Shown here: positions 1-6,694 of the stretch, one piece after another | Position numbering within the stretch: position 1 is the first letter of the stretch | How the letters are laid out: each line of letters begins with the position of its first letter | NCBI GenBank assembly: GCA_021827465.1 | Contig: JAKAVX010000147.1 | Coordinates: 1 to 6,694 of the forward strand | Direction of reading: 5' to 3' | Length of the DNA stretch: 6,694 nucleotides | Source: Deltaproteobacteria bacterium | GTDB taxonomy: Bacteria > Desulfobacterota_B > Binatia > Binatales > Binataceae | Translations under genes and position numbers: made by a program | The notes under the pieces: generated by a model | What the model was told of the DNA's origin: nothing | The model's database searches: none | The model's input: only the letters and a program-made list of their open reading frames with translations

Positions 1-321
1 ATCGGGTTCATGCTTGGCGACGTAAATTTCGCGAACCTGTTCGTGACGCTGAACGGGAAACATTACCTCTCGCTCGCCGCGGCTCACGCGGCGGGCGCGC
101 CCACGCTGAACTACGGCGTATTCATCAACACGATCATCGACTTCATAATCGTGGCCTTTGCGATGTTCATTGTGATTACGCAGTACCAGCGCCTGGTTGC
201 CACGTTCAGCGCGCCCGAGCCGTCGAAGACGCGCGACTGTCCGTATTGCCTTTCGGCGATTCCGAAAGCGGCCACGCGATGCCCGCATTGCACCTCGCAG
301 GTCGAGGCGCAGGCAGCCTGA
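1..321 (+). CDS. mscL: Large-conductance mechanosensitive channel MscL, 3' part, with C-terminal zinc ribbon (5' end outside the window)
   Basis: MscL is a homopentameric inner-membrane channel that opens under membrane tension and releases solutes on hypo-osmotic shock. The reading frame is open from base 1, so the start lies upstream; compared with E. coli MscL about 45 residues (TM1 and its N-terminal helix) are missing. The visible 106 residues begin with the end of TM1 and the periplasmic loop (GDVNFANLFVTL, then PTLNYGVFIN). TM2 follows at about residues 39-60 (FINTIIDFIIVAFAMFIVI), a hallmark MscL segment. The usual C-terminal helical bundle with its KEEVLLTEIRDLL-type sequence is absent. 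In its place is a zinc ribbon with two CPxC-type knuckles, Cys80/Cys83 and Cys94/Cys97 of the visible fragment (CPYC and CPHC). The tail ends in EAQAA before TGA. The family call is firm; zinc binding is inferred from cysteine spacing. The gene converges on glnA. Confidence 0.93.
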   Translation: MGFMLGDVNFANLFVTLNGKHYLSLAAAHAAGAPTLNYGVFINTIIDFIIVAFAMFIVITQYQRLVATFSAPEPSKTRDCPYCLSAIPKAATRCPHCTSQVEAQAA

Positions 322-365
322 CCCGGCTACGGCGGAAGGCCGCGCGGGTGCGCGCCGGCGCACGC

Positions 366-401
366 AAAAAAAACGGCGGCGGGCGCAAGGCCCACCGCCG
401 T
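366..401 (-). terminator. Intrinsic terminator of glnA
   Basis: The hairpin arms are 373-379 paired with 395-401 (ACGGCGG/CCGCCGT). A single C/A mismatch (380/394) separates them from an inner helix, 381-384 with 390-393 (GGGC/GCCC), which closes a 5-nt loop. On the minus strand the stem is followed by a run of T, seen as A at 366-373 on the plus strand. This is a textbook Rho-independent terminator about 25 bp past the glnA stop codon. On the plus strand no T run follows the stem, so it should end glnA transcription rather than that of the converging mscL. Confidence 0.9.
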
Positions 402-426
402 TCGGTCGCCGTTCAGAGGCCGGATC

Positions 427-1839
<1,413 letters not shown>

Positions 1840-1850
1840 CGAACGCTTAA

Positions 1851-1858
1851 CCCTCCTC
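1851..1858 (-). promoter_or_regulatory. Ribosome binding site of glnA
   Basis: On the minus strand these bases read GAGGAGGG, a near-perfect anti-16S match, 11 nt before the ATG at 1839. The spacing is slightly long but supports this ATG, and the protein's N-terminus also fits the family start. Confidence 0.75.
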
Positions 1859-1904
1859 GCCTCTTTAGGGACGGCGACCCTTGGCTTTTTCTATCTCGTA
1901 CGCG

Positions 1905-1920
1905 ACGGTCTCTGGACCGT
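1905..1920 (-). promoter_or_regulatory. Small perfect hairpin in the region upstream of glnA
   Basis: The arms ACGGTC (1905-1910) and GACCGT (1915-1920) are a perfect 6-bp inverted repeat around a 4-nt spacer, 66-81 bp upstream of the glnA start. If the transcript starts further upstream it would form a small stem in the glnA leader. It has no T run after it on either strand, so it is not a terminator. It could be an operator, a leader structure or chance. Confidence 0.3.
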
Positions 1921-2018
1921 GGCGAACACTACCTTACCAAAAAGTTTCCCGCTAGAAGCCTGCCGGCAATGCCGCGACTCCCCATATTTTCCGCGCTGCC
2001 CACGAGCGTCGCAGATGC

Positions 2019-2032
2019 TGCCCATTTGGGCA
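2019..2032 (-). promoter_or_regulatory. Candidate operator dyad upstream of glnA
   Basis: TGCCCA (2019-2024), two T, then TGGGCA (2027-2032) form a perfect 6-2-6 inverted repeat about 180 bp upstream of the glnA start. Partly dyadic flanks (GATGC on the left, TC on the right) extend it. The position suits an activator or repressor site for glnA. The half-sites resemble but do not match the GCACC/GGTGC arms of NtrC sites, and I could not find a convincing sigma-54 (GG-N10-GC class) promoter next to it. The regulator is therefore unassigned. Confidence 0.3.
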
Positions 2033-2112
2033 TCACGACAAGGCACAACCCACCGTCGCCGCCTCGCAGCAGCCCGATTTGACAACATTTTCCGCCTCTA
2101 CGGCCAGCCGTC

Positions 2113-3183
2113 TTACAACATCAGGTTCAGGACAGCAAAGTAGATGCCGAGCATCGCAAGCCCGATAGGAATCGCGATCCGCGCCCACTGGCCGCTGCGT
2201 ATCCTGAGCAGCCCCGCGGCAATTATGTTGGGGATGTTTCCCGGGATGAGCAAGCCCCCCGAGATCAGCAGCGAGAGAATCGCTTCGCGCGCCCGCCCAA
2301 GCGACATGTCGTGCACCTCGAGCGCGACCAGCGTGGCGTTGTCGAGCACCGCCGACACCGTATTCGCCCAGAACAGCACCTCCTTTCTCAGCATTCCGAC
2401 GTAACGCGACGCGAGCGGGCCGAAGGCGTCGCTTATAAGGACAAGTCCCGCGATAAACGCAAACACCTTGATTCCCTGCACGAAGGCCTGCCCAACGGTC
2501 TCGCGCACGTGGCGTTCCGAAGCCGCCGACTGGTACTCGCCGCGCGCAAACACTCCAGCCAGTGTCGCGCTCGCCGCGATTGCCGGAATCACATACGGCC
2601 CGAGCAGGAAGAACAGCCCGAAGAACGGAAGCTTGAGCGCATGCGCCGCAAGCGTCGAGAGCGGCTCGCCGAGCGGCGTCAGCGCCGCGCCCATCCCGAC
2701 CGCGAAGCATCCCGCGACGGCGACCTTGACGCGGCCGTCGGCATCGAGCCTTAGCAACCCGATTATCTCGACCAGCACCAGCGCCGCGACAATGGCCGTA
2801 ATCACGCTGGAGAGCATCGCGAGCCCGAAGATCGAGACCGCCGCCACGATCGGGCGCGGGAACTTTCGGCGAAGCCGCTCGAAGCCCCGGTCCAGCGGCT
2901 CGCGCGCGTATCGGAACAGGAGCGCCGAGAGCACCGCGGCGGCGGTTATCGGAATCGGCTCGCTTGCCGCCTCCCGCACCAGTTCGATCCGGAATCCGCC
3001 GGCCAGCAGCGTCGCGCCGACCCCGAGCACGAGAAAATAGGTTTCCAGGTTGCGCTCTACCCAGTGGAACAGGAGCGGTCCGAACAAGAGCAGGACCAGG
3101 ATCGTAATCGCGGACCAGAGGTTCATCGCCGGCTTGCTGAGCGCAATCGGAACGCCGCTCGCCGCGCGCGTCCTGCGGCGCAT
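2113..3183 (-). CDS. DUF1646-type integral membrane protein, putative ion (cation) transporter of the ion transporter superfamily
   Basis: A 356-residue hydrophobic protein of about ten membrane segments with almost no soluble domain. It resembles the DUF1646 family, whose members are annotated as putative cation transporters; the substrate is unknown. Two motif pairs stand out. The first is SSVITAIVAALVLVEI (125-140) followed by GMGAALTPLGEPLS (163-176). The second is VSAVLDNATLVALEV (276-290) followed by SGGLLIPGNIPNIIAAG (308-324). The TPLGEPLS and DNATL elements recall the TP-G and DN motifs in the re-entrant regions of NhaD- and ArsB-like transporters; Asp281 and Asn282 are likely functional. 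The start is uncertain. The frame opens at 3183, but Met20 at 3126 directly precedes the first membrane helix (NLWSAITILVLLLFG) and the first 19 residues are basic and low in complexity; neither start has a clear ribosome binding site. The porin terminator lies about 40 bp upstream, so a separate promoter is expected. The gene ends 273 bp before glnA. Confidence 0.82.
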   Translation of the reverse strand: MRRRTRAASGVPIALSKPAMNLWSAITILVLLLFGPLLFHWVERNLETYFLVLGVGATLLAGGFRIELVREAASEPIPITAAAVLSALLFRYAREPLDRGFERLRRKFPRPIVAAVSIFGLAMLSSVITAIVAALVLVEIIGLLRLDADGRVKVAVAGCFAVGMGAALTPLGEPLSTLAAHALKLPFFGLFFLLGPYVIPAIAASATLAGVFARGEYQSAASERHVRETVGQAFVQGIKVFAFIAGLVLISDAFGPLASRYVGMLRKEVLFWANTVSAVLDNATLVALEVHDMSLGRAREAILSLLISGGLLIPGNIPNIIAAGLLRIRSGQWARIAIPIGLAMLGIYFAVLNLML

Positions 3184-3223
3184 CGGTGGCGGCGGCGCAT
3201 CGCGCCTTGAAGTTTGCGATCTT

Positions 3224-3268
3224 CATAACAAAGAACCGGCGGGCCCGCATACGCGAACCCGCCAGTTC
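3224..3268 (-). terminator. Probable intrinsic terminator of the porin gene
   Basis: The outer arms GAAC/GTTC (3233-3236 and 3265-3268) and inner arms GGCGGG/CCCGCC (3238-3243 and 3258-3263) pair with one C/A mismatch between them. They enclose a 14-nt loop that can itself form a 3-bp CGC/GCG helix. On the minus strand the stem is followed by TTTGTTATG, a T-rich but broken tract. It lies 77 bp after the porin stop codon and just before the DUF1646 gene, so it should separate the two units. Confidence 0.65.
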
Positions 3269-3344
3269 ATTTTCCATCTCACCCGTCCCGGTCGTGGAAC
3301 CCGTGGATGGGCACGCTCATGCCTTCGATTGCCACGCGGACTTC

Positions 3345-4691
3345 CTAGAAGAAGAGTCCCGTTTCGAGCACGGTCGCGACCCGCGACGGATTCCTGCCCA
3401 TCGAGCCGAACACGTCGCCCGACGTGTAGTTCTCCGCGTGCATGTAAGACAGCTCGCCGCGTACGAAGTAGTTGTTGTACTGGTAGGTCGGCGTCACAGT
3501 CAGCGACCACGCGGAGCTCCCCGGACCGTACAACAGGTTGGCGGAGCCGTCGGTGCTGTTGCCGGTGCTTGCGATGTATTCGGCGCGGCCCGCAAGAAAG
3601 AACTTATCCGTGAGAGCGTAGCTCGCAAGGATCGCTCCGCCGATAGTTGAAGTGGACTTCAGCACGCCGATTTGCTGATTCTTCGGTACGTAGGTCCATT
3701 GGAAGTACGGCTCGATGATCCACGGCGCCGCGTTGTATTCGTAGATGAGGTTGTAGATCTGGCCGTTGTTCTGCAGCACCGGCGTCGCGAAGTTCGAGAA
3801 CTTCGAGAACCCGAGGTTGCCGCCGCCGACAAAGCTAAGCGTGTTTGTCGGGTTGATGGCCCAGGCGAGCGAGCCGATAAGCCAGGTGTAGCTGTTGGAG
3901 TAAAAGCCGTTGTTCCAGCTGAGCGAGGCGCTCAGCGGGCCTTGCGCGTAGTTGAGCTGCACGCCGCGGTTTACCGCGTTCTCCTGGTTCCATAGCAGGC
4001 CGCGCTCGATGTTCAGGTTCTCGAACGTGAACGTATATTCCGCGCCGATCAGCGTCGGCAGATTGCCCGCCTCGATCGAGAAGCTGTCGGTAGGCTGGAG
4101 TTTCAGGTAAGCGACCGGCAGCGGCCCGTACAGGCCGTTAATCGCGTTGCCCGCCGAGATATACGGCACTCCCAGCGCCGGGATACTGTACGCGCCGGCC
4201 TGCAGATAGAACTGCACCGGACCATCGGCCTTCTGGAGGATCGCAAACGCGTTGCTGACGTCGGCGCGATCGGTCCTGTCCGCGCTGGTCGTGTTGTTCT
4301 GAACGATACCGATGCCGCTTACGACGCCGTTCAAGTCGAATTTCTCAAGGTCTGAGAGCACCGGGGTCTCGGTGGTGCCCGGTATCGCCAGATCGATCGG
4401 CCTGGGGCTTGCCCCCTGCAGCGGACCGGCGATCGCAGGCGACGCAAGCGGCGGCGCCGGCGTGGGCGCGGGGGCCGGGACGGCCTTCGCCTTGAGCTCT
4501 TTGACCTCGGCCAAAAGCTTCGCGCGCTCCTGGCTCATCTCATCGATTTGCTTGGTGAGCTGATCGATCTTGGCCTGCTGGCTGGTCGAGGCGCTTGTTC
4601 CGTCCGCGAGCGCATTGCCGCCCGCTGCAAAAAGCAACGCTGCCAGCATCCCGGCGGCTATCATACGAAAGGTTCGGCTTGCGATAGTCAC
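3345..4691 (-). CDS. OmpL-like beta-barrel porin (BBP2 family) with N-terminal coiled coil
   Basis: Predicted outer-membrane channel of 448 residues. A Sec signal peptide occupies residues 1-29 (basic start with Arg6 and Arg9, hydrophobic core MIAAGMLAALLFAAGG, cleavage after ALA). Residues 40-69 form a heptad coiled coil with a/d positions Ile42, Leu45, Ile49, Met52, Arg56, Leu59, Val63 and Leu66. A proline/alanine tether follows (about 71-84). From about 115 to the end there are alternating amphipathic strands rich in Tyr, Trp, Asn and Gly, including GNLPTLIGAEYTFTFENLN, a segment typical of the family. The chain ends in GLFF, the C-terminal phenylalanine expected for BAM-assembled proteins. 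The start codon is GTG, fixed by an AAGGAGG box 5 nt upstream. The substrate cannot be read from the sequence. The gene has its own hairpin leader and terminator, suggesting a monocistronic unit divergent from the acyl-CoA dehydrogenase. Confidence 0.88.
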   Translation of the reverse strand: MTIASRTFRMIAAGMLAALLFAAGGNALADGTSASTSQQAKIDQLTKQIDEMSQERAKLLAEVKELKAKAVPAPAPTPAPPLASPAIAGPLQGASPRPIDLAIPGTTETPVLSDLEKFDLNGVVSGIGIVQNNTTSADRTDRADVSNAFAILQKADGPVQFYLQAGAYSIPALGVPYISAGNAINGLYGPLPVAYLKLQPTDSFSIEAGNLPTLIGAEYTFTFENLNIERGLLWNQENAVNRGVQLNYAQGPLSASLSWNNGFYSNSYTWLIGSLAWAINPTNTLSFVGGGNLGFSKFSNFATPVLQNNGQIYNLIYEYNAAPWIIEPYFQWTYVPKNQQIGVLKSTSTIGGAILASYALTDKFFLAGRAEYIASTGNSTDGSANLLYGPGSSAWSLTVTPTYQYNNYFVRGELSYMHAENYTSGDVFGSMGRNPSRVATVLETGLFF

Positions 4692-4696
4692 GCTTT

Positions 4697-4703
4697 CCTC
4701 CTT
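4697..4703 (-). promoter_or_regulatory. Ribosome binding site deciding the GTG start of the porin
   Basis: On the minus strand these bases read AAGGAGG, a consensus Shine-Dalgarno box 5 nt before the GTG at 4691. It decides in favour of GTG, since the next in-frame ATG codons (residues 10 and 15) fall inside the signal peptide. Confidence 0.85.
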
Positions 4704-4711
4704 CCAAAATT

Positions 4712-4744
4712 GGCTCTTTGCCAGCCTTGTGGCTGGGCCGAGCC
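4712..4744 (-). promoter_or_regulatory. Stable 5'-leader hairpin upstream of the porin
   Basis: Nested inverted repeats: CCAGCC (4721-4726) and GGCTGG (4731-4736) around a 4-nt loop, enclosed by GGCTC (4712-4716) and GAGCC (4740-4744) with a 4x3 internal loop. That gives 11 pairs in 33 nt. On the minus strand the stem ends 8 nt before the porin Shine-Dalgarno box and is followed by AATTTTGG. It may protect the mRNA 5' end, tune translation or act as a weak attenuator. No porin promoter was identified with confidence, so its presence in the transcript is inferred. Confidence 0.45.
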
Positions 4745-5001
4745 GGAAACGCGAGACCTGAATTCAAATTTCGTACCCGCCCGGAAATCCCGCGCGCGAA
4801 GCCAAAATGCCTGCTCCGCCTTGAGGAAATTGGCGAACTGGTATGTGATGACGCCTAGAAAGGATGCACTTGCCACGCCGGACGGCATCTTTGGACCCGC
4901 GCGCGCGCCACGCCGCCTCCGACGCAACCGGCATCGCCCGGAGCGATCGGGAATCGGTTACGGCGCGGAGGGGCTCTCGCACGGCGGCGGCTTGACAGGA
5001 C
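4745..5001. other. Divergent intergenic region between the porin and the acyl-CoA dehydrogenase
   Basis: With the porin leader and the acyl-CoA dehydrogenase ribosome binding site, this is a 322-bp gene-free stretch (4692-5013) that must hold the promoters of both divergent genes. It opens with an AT-richer patch (about 4759-4775), which is promoter-like. The best plus-strand sigma-70 match I can see is TTGAGG (4821-4826) and TATGTG (4842-4847, preceded by TGG as in extended -10 boxes), but the spacer is only 15 nt, so this is weak. A 43-codon frame from the ATG at 4864 has no usable ribosome binding site and a composition like a GC-rich shadow. No tRNA, repeat array or transposon end was seen. 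Confidence 0.5.
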
Positions 5002-5006
5002 GAGGA
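5002..5006 (+). promoter_or_regulatory. Ribosome binding site of the acyl-CoA dehydrogenase
   Basis: GAGGA lies 7 nt before the ATG at 5014 and supports this start, which gives the family's usual N-terminus (MDFELTSAQEEIV). Confidence 0.75.
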
Positions 5007-5013
5007 TCGGGCC

Positions 5014-6180
5014 ATGGACTTCGAGCTTACATCCGCGCAGGAAGAGATCGTCCGCCAGGTGCGGACGCTTGCCTCGCGCTTCGACGACGAATACTGGCGC
5101 GAGCGCGACCGCAAGGGCGAGTTCCCCAACGAGTTTTACGACGCGGTCGCAAAGGCCGGCTATCTCGGCGTCGCGATTCCCGAAGCGTACGGCGGCAGCG
5201 GACTTGGAATCACCGAGGCGGCGCTCGTGATGCGCGAAGTGGCGGCCTCGGGCGGCGCGATGGCGGGCGCGAGCGCGATCCATCTTTCCATCTTCGGGGT
5301 AAGCCCGATCGTCTTTCATGGCAGCGAGGAGCAGAAGCGCCGCTTCCTGCCGCCGGTCGTGCGCGGCGAGATGCACGTATCCTTCGCCGTCACCGAGCCC
5401 GACGCCGGCAACGACATCACCCATATCCGCACCTTCGCCCGGCGCGAGGGCGATTATTACGTCCTCAATGGCCGCAAGGTCTTCACCACCAAGGCGCGCG
5501 AGTCGAAGAAGATGCTCATCCTGACGCGCACCACGCCGTTCGAAAAGGTCGCGAAGAAGACCGACGGGATGACGCTGTTCTTCGCCGAGATCGATCCCTC
5601 GGCGGTCGAAGTGCGCGAGCTGCACAAGCTCGGCCGCGCGGCGGTCGATACCAACATGCTCTTCATCGACAACCTGAAGGTCCCGGCCTCCGACCTTATC
5701 GGCGGCGAGGGCCGCGGTTTCCATTCGCTGCTCGACGGACTCAACCCCGAACGCATCCTGGTCGCCGCGGAAGGGATCGGAATCGGCCGCGCCGCGCTCG
5801 CAAAGGCGGTGCGCTACGCGAAGGAGCGGGTGGTGTTCGGACGCCCGATAGGCCAGAACCAGGCGATCGCGCATCCGCTTGCCGACGTGTACACCAAGCT
5901 TGAAGCGGCGGAGTTGATGATGATGAAGGCGGCCTGGCTCTTCGATCATCGCAAGCCCTGCGGCCCCGAGGCGAACACCGCCAAGCTGCGCGCCGCCGAC
6001 GCGGCCTTCGAGGCTTGCGACCGCGCGGTCCAGACCCTCGGCGGCTACGGGTACGTGCGCGACTATGACGTGGAACGCTACTTCCGCGAATGCCGGCTTT
6101 TGAAGATAGCCCCAGTCTCGCAGGAGATGGTGCTTAATTCCATCAGTGAGCACGTGCTCGGGCTTCCGCGCTCCTATTGA
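5014..6180 (+). CDS. Acyl-CoA dehydrogenase family flavoprotein
   Basis: FAD enzyme that introduces the alpha-beta double bond in an acyl-CoA thioester, passing electrons to electron-transfer flavoprotein. At 388 residues it is full length. The N-terminal helical domain (1-120) begins with FELTSAQEEI and includes LGVAIPEAYGGSGLG (51-65). The middle beta domain contains SFAVTEPDAGND (123-134) and LNGRKVFTTKA (151-161). The C-terminal helical domain has RVVFGRPIGQNQAIAHPLAD (272-291) and QTLGGYGYVRDYDVERYFR (340-358). The catalytic base is not in the usual C-terminal slot: where medium-chain enzymes have the Glu of YEGT, this protein has Pro367 in KIAPVSQEM. Glu246 in GLNPERIL aligns with the helix-G glutamate used by isovaleryl-CoA and long-chain dehydrogenases. 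Chain length and substrate cannot be deduced, and no ETF or thiolase gene is adjacent. A small membrane-anchored protein gene follows after 32 bp. Confidence 0.95.
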   Translation: MDFELTSAQEEIVRQVRTLASRFDDEYWRERDRKGEFPNEFYDAVAKAGYLGVAIPEAYGGSGLGITEAALVMREVAASGGAMAGASAIHLSIFGVSPIVFHGSEEQKRRFLPPVVRGEMHVSFAVTEPDAGNDITHIRTFARREGDYYVLNGRKVFTTKARESKKMLILTRTTPFEKVAKKTDGMTLFFAEIDPSAVEVRELHKLGRAAVDTNMLFIDNLKVPASDLIGGEGRGFHSLLDGLNPERILVAAEGIGIGRAALAKAVRYAKERVVFGRPIGQNQAIAHPLADVYTKLEAAELMMMKAAWLFDHRKPCGPEANTAKLRAADAAFEACDRAVQTLGGYGYVRDYDVERYFRECRLLKIAPVSQEMVLNSISEHVLGLPRSY

Positions 6181-6212
6181 TCAGCGCGCGCGAAGTCCGG
6201 GCCGAAACAACC

Positions 6213-6566
6213 GTGAAGAAGGGAAGCCTCATCATTCTCGTCTCGTCACTCGTGTTCGTGGCGCTGATTTTCCACTCGCTCCTCGACGTACAGCCGGTCC
6301 AGGTGCTGGCGAGCCGCCTCGAGCGCGACAACGGCAAAGTGTTCGTGGTCGGCAAGGTCAGGAACACCGGCTCGCGCGCCGTCGCTATTGATCTCGAGGT
6401 CCACTACTACGCGAAGAGCGGTCAAAAGCTTGGGCAGGACACGATCTCGCTGAACGATCTGAAGGCCGGCGAGGTCGAACCGTTTCGCAGTCCCCCGCGC
6501 GTACTGCCCGGAGTTGCGGAATTTTCGCTTTACCTGAACCACGGCCGCAACCCGTACGGCAATTGA
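6213..6566 (+). CDS. Small membrane-anchored protein with an FxLYD-like beta-sandwich domain
   Basis: From the GTG at 6213 the product has 117 residues. It begins KKGS followed by a hydrophobic segment (residues 5-21, LIILVSSLVFVALIFHS), which reads as an uncleaved N-terminal anchor or signal. The rest is a small all-beta domain: GKVFVVGKVRNTGS, then AVAIDLEVHYYAKSGQKLG, then LKAGEVEPF. This pattern (V-G-V-N-G, hydrophobic strand ending in an aromatic pair, G, L-x-G-E-x-x-F) is that of FxLYD / DUF3426-like domains, which are usually extracytoplasmic and of unknown role. An alternative TTG start at 6177 overlaps the acyl-CoA dehydrogenase stop codon and would add 12 polar residues. GTG is preferred because it puts lysines directly before the helix; neither start has a good ribosome binding site. 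Co-transcription with the dehydrogenase is likely. A functional link is not shown. Confidence 0.75.
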   Translation: MKKGSLIILVSSLVFVALIFHSLLDVQPVQVLASRLERDNGKVFVVGKVRNTGSRAVAIDLEVHYYAKSGQKLGQDTISLNDLKAGEVEPFRSPPRVLPGVAEFSLYLNHGRNPYGN

Positions 6567-6694
6567 GGACCCTGTTCAGCCGTGCCACCGGCGGACAGAC
6601 CTCGTGGTGGAGATCCAGCGAATCTTGCGCCCTGGCTGCATTTGCATCGTAAACCTGCCGAGACGCGGTCATTCAGCGCTATAAAAACCCTCTA
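6567..6694. other. Intergenic sequence to the window edge
   Basis: No gene, RNA or clear terminator is visible in these 128 bp. A 5-bp CCACC/GGTGG repeat (about 6579-6610) has a long loop and no T run. A TATAAA hexamer at 6680-6685 could be a -10 element for a gene beyond the window, but no TTGACA-like box stands 16-18 nt before it. Confidence 0.4.

Noticed and set aside
2079..2084. TTGACA on the plus strand between glnA and the DUF1646 gene as a promoter
   Set aside because: No -10 element lies 16-18 nt downstream, and no plus-strand gene follows.
2100..2111. ACGGC/GCCGT inverted repeat just past the DUF1646 stop codon as a terminator
   Set aside because: The spacer is only two bases and no T run follows on the minus strand; it is too weak to call.
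2033..3277. A 414-codon minus-strand frame overlapping the DUF1646 gene
   Set aside because: It is frame-shifted relative to the membrane protein and very Arg/Gly/Ala-rich, whereas the membrane protein frame has clear helices and conserved motifs.
4864..4995. A 43-codon plus-strand frame in the divergent region as a possible small protein
   Set aside because: The GAAAGG before the ATG at 4864 is too close to serve as a ribosome binding site, and the peptide is Arg/Ala-rich without a hydrophobic or conserved segment.
4992..4997. TTGACA upstream of the acyl-CoA dehydrogenase as a -35 box
   Set aside because: The matching -10 would fall inside the coding start, and the start has a good ribosome binding site that needs an upstream transcript.
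4548..5903. A 451-codon plus-strand frame overlapping the porin start and the acyl-CoA dehydrogenase
   Set aside because: It runs in another frame through two real genes, is extremely Arg-rich, and has no family resemblance; it is a GC shadow.
4855..6153. A 432-codon minus-strand frame opposite the acyl-CoA dehydrogenase
   Set aside because: Antisense to a clear enzyme gene, with shadow-like composition (Arg, Ala, Gly, His, Asp) and no plausible start signal.

Overview
The window is a GC-rich chromosomal segment from a Gram-negative (diderm) bacterium. The evidence for that is an outer-membrane beta-barrel porin with a Sec signal peptide and a terminal phenylalanine, and a beta-type class I glutamine synthetase with an adenylylation tyrosine. 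The porin type, the acyl-CoA dehydrogenase and the MscL with a zinc ribbon would suit a soil or metagenomic lineage of the Desulfobacterota / Binatota / Acidobacteria kind. That placement is inference; nothing in the window fixes the phylum.

Layout from left to right. Positions 1-321 (+) hold the 3' part of mscL, whose C-terminus is a four-cysteine zinc ribbon. Positions 322-426 hold a strong intrinsic terminator for the convergent glnA. Three genes lie on the minus strand: glnA (1839 to 427), a DUF1646/ion-transporter-superfamily membrane protein (3183 to 2113), and an OmpL-like (BBP2) porin (4691 to 3345). The porin has its own probable terminator just past its end and a hairpin-bearing leader. 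A 322-bp divergent intergenic region (4692-5013) separates the porin from two plus-strand genes, an acyl-CoA dehydrogenase (5014-6180) and a small membrane-anchored FxLYD-like protein (about 6213-6566). The final 128 bp hold no gene that I can support.

The functions fit ordinary cell physiology: osmotic safety valve, ammonium assimilation, inner-membrane ion transport, outer-membrane permeability and acyl-CoA oxidation. The terminators after glnA and after the porin suggest that the three minus-strand genes are mostly separate units rather than one operon. The acyl-CoA dehydrogenase and the small FxLYD-like gene are close enough to be co-transcribed.

I looked for an undescribed system (defence cassette, mobile element, CRISPR, RNA element, repeat array) and found none. 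The more interesting observations are local: the zinc-ribbon MscL, the internal two-fold repeat of the DUF1646 transporter, the heptad coiled coil plus proline tether on the porin, the stable hairpin directly upstream of the porin ribosome binding site, and the shifted catalytic glutamate in the acyl-CoA dehydrogenase.
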